Assembly: GCF_900105835.1 (NCBI RefSeq)
Contig: NZ_LT629783.1
Coordinates: 1,302,001-1,366,000, forward strand
From: Pseudomonas fragi
GTDB lineage: Bacteria; Pseudomonadota; Gammaproteobacteria; Pseudomonadales; Pseudomonadaceae
Direction of reading: 5' to 3'
Length of the DNA stretch: 64,000 nt
Positions 62,105-64,000 of this stretch are shown piece after piece. The translations under genes were made by a program, and so were the position numbers. The notes beneath the pieces are model-generated. The model did no database searches and was not told where the DNA came from. It saw only the letters and a program-made list of their open reading frames with translations. Within the stretch, counting starts at the first letter, position 1; every line of letters begins with the position of its first letter.

Positions 62105-62947
62105 TCACAAATGCAGTTGCCCCGAAATACAGGTCACGGCCAAACCACCCACCCAGATATCTGCGCCAACCTGTTCGATAGACACCCGCCCTGCCCGGCC
62201 CATGGCGGTGCCCTGGCTGGCCACATAGCACGACGGGGCCAGGCCCTCGCCGATCAGCCACTGTGCCAGCCCGGCATTCAGGCTGCCGGTCACCGGGTCT
62301 TCGGGCATGCCCTCACCGGCAATAAAAGCGCGCACTTCAAACTGTGCCTCATCACCGTCCCGCTCCGTGCTCCAGGGAGCCACAACACCAATGGCCAAAC
62401 CCGATAACTGCGCGTAGTCAGGCTGCAAGGCCAGTACCTGCTCGCGATCACGTAATAGCAACGCAACCCAGCCGGGGCCATTGTCGACCCAGCGGGCCTG
62501 CACGACAGTTTGCGGCTCGATGCCCAGGCCACGGCAGATGCGTTGCAACAGCTCATGCTCGACGCCACCCGAGCGCACCAACGGCGGTGCCGTAAAGGCA
62601 AGTTGCCCACCCTGTCTGCGAATGCGGATCAGGCCTGCCGCACACTCCTGCACAATCTCTTCGCCACGGGGTACGCCGCCCGCTTCCAGCCAGGCATGGC
62701 AACTGCCCAGCGTAGGGTGGCCGGCAAAAGGCAGCTCGTTGAGGGTAGTAAAAATTCGCAGGCGGTAATCGGCTTCAGGGCTTTGTGGTTTCAGTACAAA
62801 GGTGGTTTCACTCAGGTTGGTCCAGCGTGCGAAGTCGGCCATTTGCGCATCGCTCAGGCTGTCCGCATTCAACACCACGGCCACCGGGTTGCCCTTGAGG
62901 GCAATGCTGCTGAAAACATCAATTTGCTTGAATTCGAATGGGCGCAT
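62105..62947 (-). CDS. PhzF-family isomerase-like protein
   Basis: 280 residues from ATG 62947 with AGGAG upstream. Diaminopimelate-epimerase fold in two halves; 'FEFKQIDVFSSIALKGNPVAVVLNADSLSDAQMADFARWTNLSETTFVLKP' contains the catalytic Glu of PhzF, and 'LPFAGHPTLGSCHAWLEAGG' and 'EDPVTGSLNAGLAQWL' are the other signatures. No phenazine genes are near, so it is a stand-alone paralogue of unknown substrate. Confidence 0.92.
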   Translation of the reverse strand: MRPFEFKQIDVFSSIALKGNPVAVVLNADSLSDAQMADFARWTNLSETTFVLKPQSPEADYRLRIFTTLNELPFAGHPTLGSCHAWLEAGGVPRGEEIVQECAAGLIRIRRQGGQLAFTAPPLVRSGGVEHELLQRICRGLGIEPQTVVQARWVDNGPGWVALLLRDREQVLALQPDYAQLSGLAIGVVAPWSTERDGDEAQFEVRAFIAGEGMPEDPVTGSLNAGLAQWLIGEGLAPSCYVASQGTAMGRAGRVSIEQVGADIWVGGLAVTCISGQLHL

Positions 62948-62991
62948 GACCGGCTCCTGATAATGATCAGCAAGCACCCTACACAATATGC

Positions 62992-63017
62992 GTAGCCGCT
63001 GGCGAGGCAGCGGCTAC
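62992..63017. repeat. short hairpin related to family B
   Basis: GTAGCCGCTG / CAGCGGCTAC around a six-base loop, upstream of the PhzF gene. It may be a remnant half of the longer repeats. Confidence 0.75.
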
Positions 63018-63029
63018 CACATCACACAA

Positions 63030-63161
63030 TCAGACCAGGTCCGTACCCTCACGTTTGGCCTTGCGCATATCGCGCCACAGGCTGACGCACAGGGTCAGCA
63101 TCACGGCCCCGGCGATGGCCGGCCAGATCAGGACATACAGCGTTAAAGCGAAACTGGACAT
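63030..63161 (-). CDS. 43-residue small subunit of the SSS transporter
   Basis: ATG 63161 to TGA 63030. One membrane helix (LTLYVLIWPAIAGAVMLTLCVSLW) then a basic tail (RDMRKAKREGTDLV). Its start overlaps the end of the symporter gene by 19 bases on the same strand. The size, layout and location match the 'putative transporter small subunit' proteins seen next to such symporters. Confidence 0.8.
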   Translation of the reverse strand: MSSFALTLYVLIWPAIAGAVMLTLCVSLWRDMRKAKREGTDLV

Positions 63162-64000
63162 GGGGTGTCTCCTTTTTCAGTGGCATCGACGTTGTGGTGG
63201 AAGGCCACGACTCGCTCGTTGATGCAGGCAAAATCAAAGGTTTCGTTGGCCAGCAAGCTCACCAGAACGCACACCACGGTACTAACACCGTAAGCGGTCA
63301 GTGAACTGAGCAACACCGGGTAATCGCGCAGAAAGCCAAACGCGAAAGGCGCCAGTAGCAAGAACGCCAATCCACCCATGACAAAGCCCACGCGCTTGCC
63401 AAAAAAGCCGAACGCCATCAGGCCAATCACCACCCCTCCACCGATCGAGGCACAGAGTTCAAAGAACAGCGCTACCGCGCCTTGCATCTGCAGCAGTTCG
63501 AAGCGGGCAACCAGAAACATCACAAACCCGGCAATCGCCGCACTGGTAAAGGCAGCATTGGTAATCCGCTGCCAATACAGGCTGGCAATCACGGGAAAGA
63601 CAATCGCGCCCCACAGCGCACCGACAAAAATCAGCATGGTCAGGATGTCGAGTTTCATGCTGGCAAAGATCATCGCCAGCATGGTTGCCAGCACCATGGT
63701 CAGGCGCCCGACAAACAACATGGTTTTGGGATTCGGTTTGCCCTTGGCAATGTTTTTGCCATAGACATCGGTCATCACCAGCGCCGACAAGGCGGACAGG
63801 TCGGAATCCGCCGTGGACGACAGCGAACCGATTACCATGATGAAAAACAGCCCCACCGCAAACGGCGGCAAGTAGGTCGAGGCCATTTGCGGGATCAGGT
63901 TGTTGAGGTCGCCATCCTGCGGCTCGATACCCGCCAGCAAGGCCAGAAAACCCAACATCCCCAGCCCGATCACAATCGAGGCATAACCGATGGTGGCGGT
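63143..64000 (-). CDS. sodium:solute symporter (SSS family), C-terminal part (cut by window edge)
   Basis: 286 codons visible; the frame is open at base 64000, so the N-terminal part lies outside. 'FAVGLFFIMVIGSLSSTADSDLSALSALVMTDVYGKN' is the SSS signature with the sodium-site Ser/Thr residues in helix 8 of the LeuT-like core, followed by five more helices and a His/Asp-rich tail. Substrate not apparent. Coupled to the 43-residue protein downstream. Confidence 0.9.
   Translation of the reverse strand, partial: TATIGYASIVIGLGMLGFLALLAGIEPQDGDLNNLIPQMASTYLPPFAVGLFFIMVIGSLSSTADSDLSALSALVMTDVYGKNIAKGKPNPKTMLFVGRLTMVLATMLAMIFASMKLDILTMLIFVGALWGAIVFPVIASLYWQRITNAAFTSAAIAGFVMFLVARFELLQMQGAVALFFELCASIGGGVVIGLMAFGFFGKRVGFVMGGLAFLLLAPFAFGFLRDYPVLLSSLTAYGVSTVVCVLVSLLANETFDFACINERVVAFHHNVDATEKGDTPCPVSL

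Overview
The window is a 64 kb piece of a Pseudomonas chromosome, most likely from the P. fluorescens/putida side of the genus. This rests on the high-GC coding style, tusDCBE next to a tRNA-Ser, the aroC-MFS-mtnBDC block, the cofactor-free allantoinase PuuE with the cytochrome-linked urate oxidase PuuD, and several copies of the GTGGGAGCGGGCTTGCCCGC intergenic REP/REPIN repeat typical of fluorescent pseudomonads. There is no transposase, integrase, phage structural gene, rRNA or CRISPR array. No database search was possible; family names come from recognising motifs.

Layout. 1-6.1 kb: end of an EamA exporter, a ToxR/MarT-like membrane regulator overlapping a FidL-like protein, a CSS-EAL c-di-GMP phosphodiesterase, and an MHS-type transporter. 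6.2-10.5 kb: an OmpR/EnvZ-type two-component pair, an isochorismatase-fold hydrolase and a YkvI-like permease. 10.5-12.2 kb: a sparse region with a strong small-RNA candidate (promoter plus terminator), a coiled-coil membrane protein with a small leader ORF, and a perfect inverted repeat. 12.2-17 kb: BI-1 family protein, tRNA-Ser(UGA), tusDCBE-trpD2-yheU, an RsmA/CsrA paralogue, YnfA and DUF3309. 17-24.5 kb: an AGCS symporter that has lost its N-terminal half and abuts an alpha/beta hydrolase, an LTA-synthase-like phosphoglycerol transferase, speE, an ankyrin protein and DUF3509. 24.5-37.4 kb: methionine salvage genes with aroC, prmB, an Smr nuclease, folE, a glutaredoxin, a GST, and an aminotransferase divergent from a MarR regulator.

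37.6-57 kb is the main functional block, a nearly complete route from purines to glycerate. It has purine and urate permeases, PuuD (urate to 5-hydroxyisourate), PucM (to OHCU), UraD (to allantoin), PuuE (to allantoate), Alc and AllA (to glyoxylate plus urea), two Tsx-like nucleoside porins, then Gcl, Hyi and GlxR (glyoxylate to tartronate semialdehyde to D-glycerate). A urea transporter follows. Five near-identical TTGTNNACAA palindromes sit upstream of the permease, pucM, puuE, glcG-like and gcl genes and look like one shared GntR/FadR-type operator. The octamer AACAATAA recurs in four leaders as a candidate Hfq/Crc site. A TetR/MFS pair with three palindromes, a DUF808 protein and a RutR-like regulator lie inside the block.

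Two genes of this block look damaged or altered: gcl carries an exact in-frame 42-bp tandem duplication, and the urea transporter has an internal TAG. 58-64 kb: a voltage-gated potassium channel, a sulfate-binding protein, topoisomerase III, a PhzF-family protein and, at the right edge, a sodium:solute symporter with a 43-residue companion protein.
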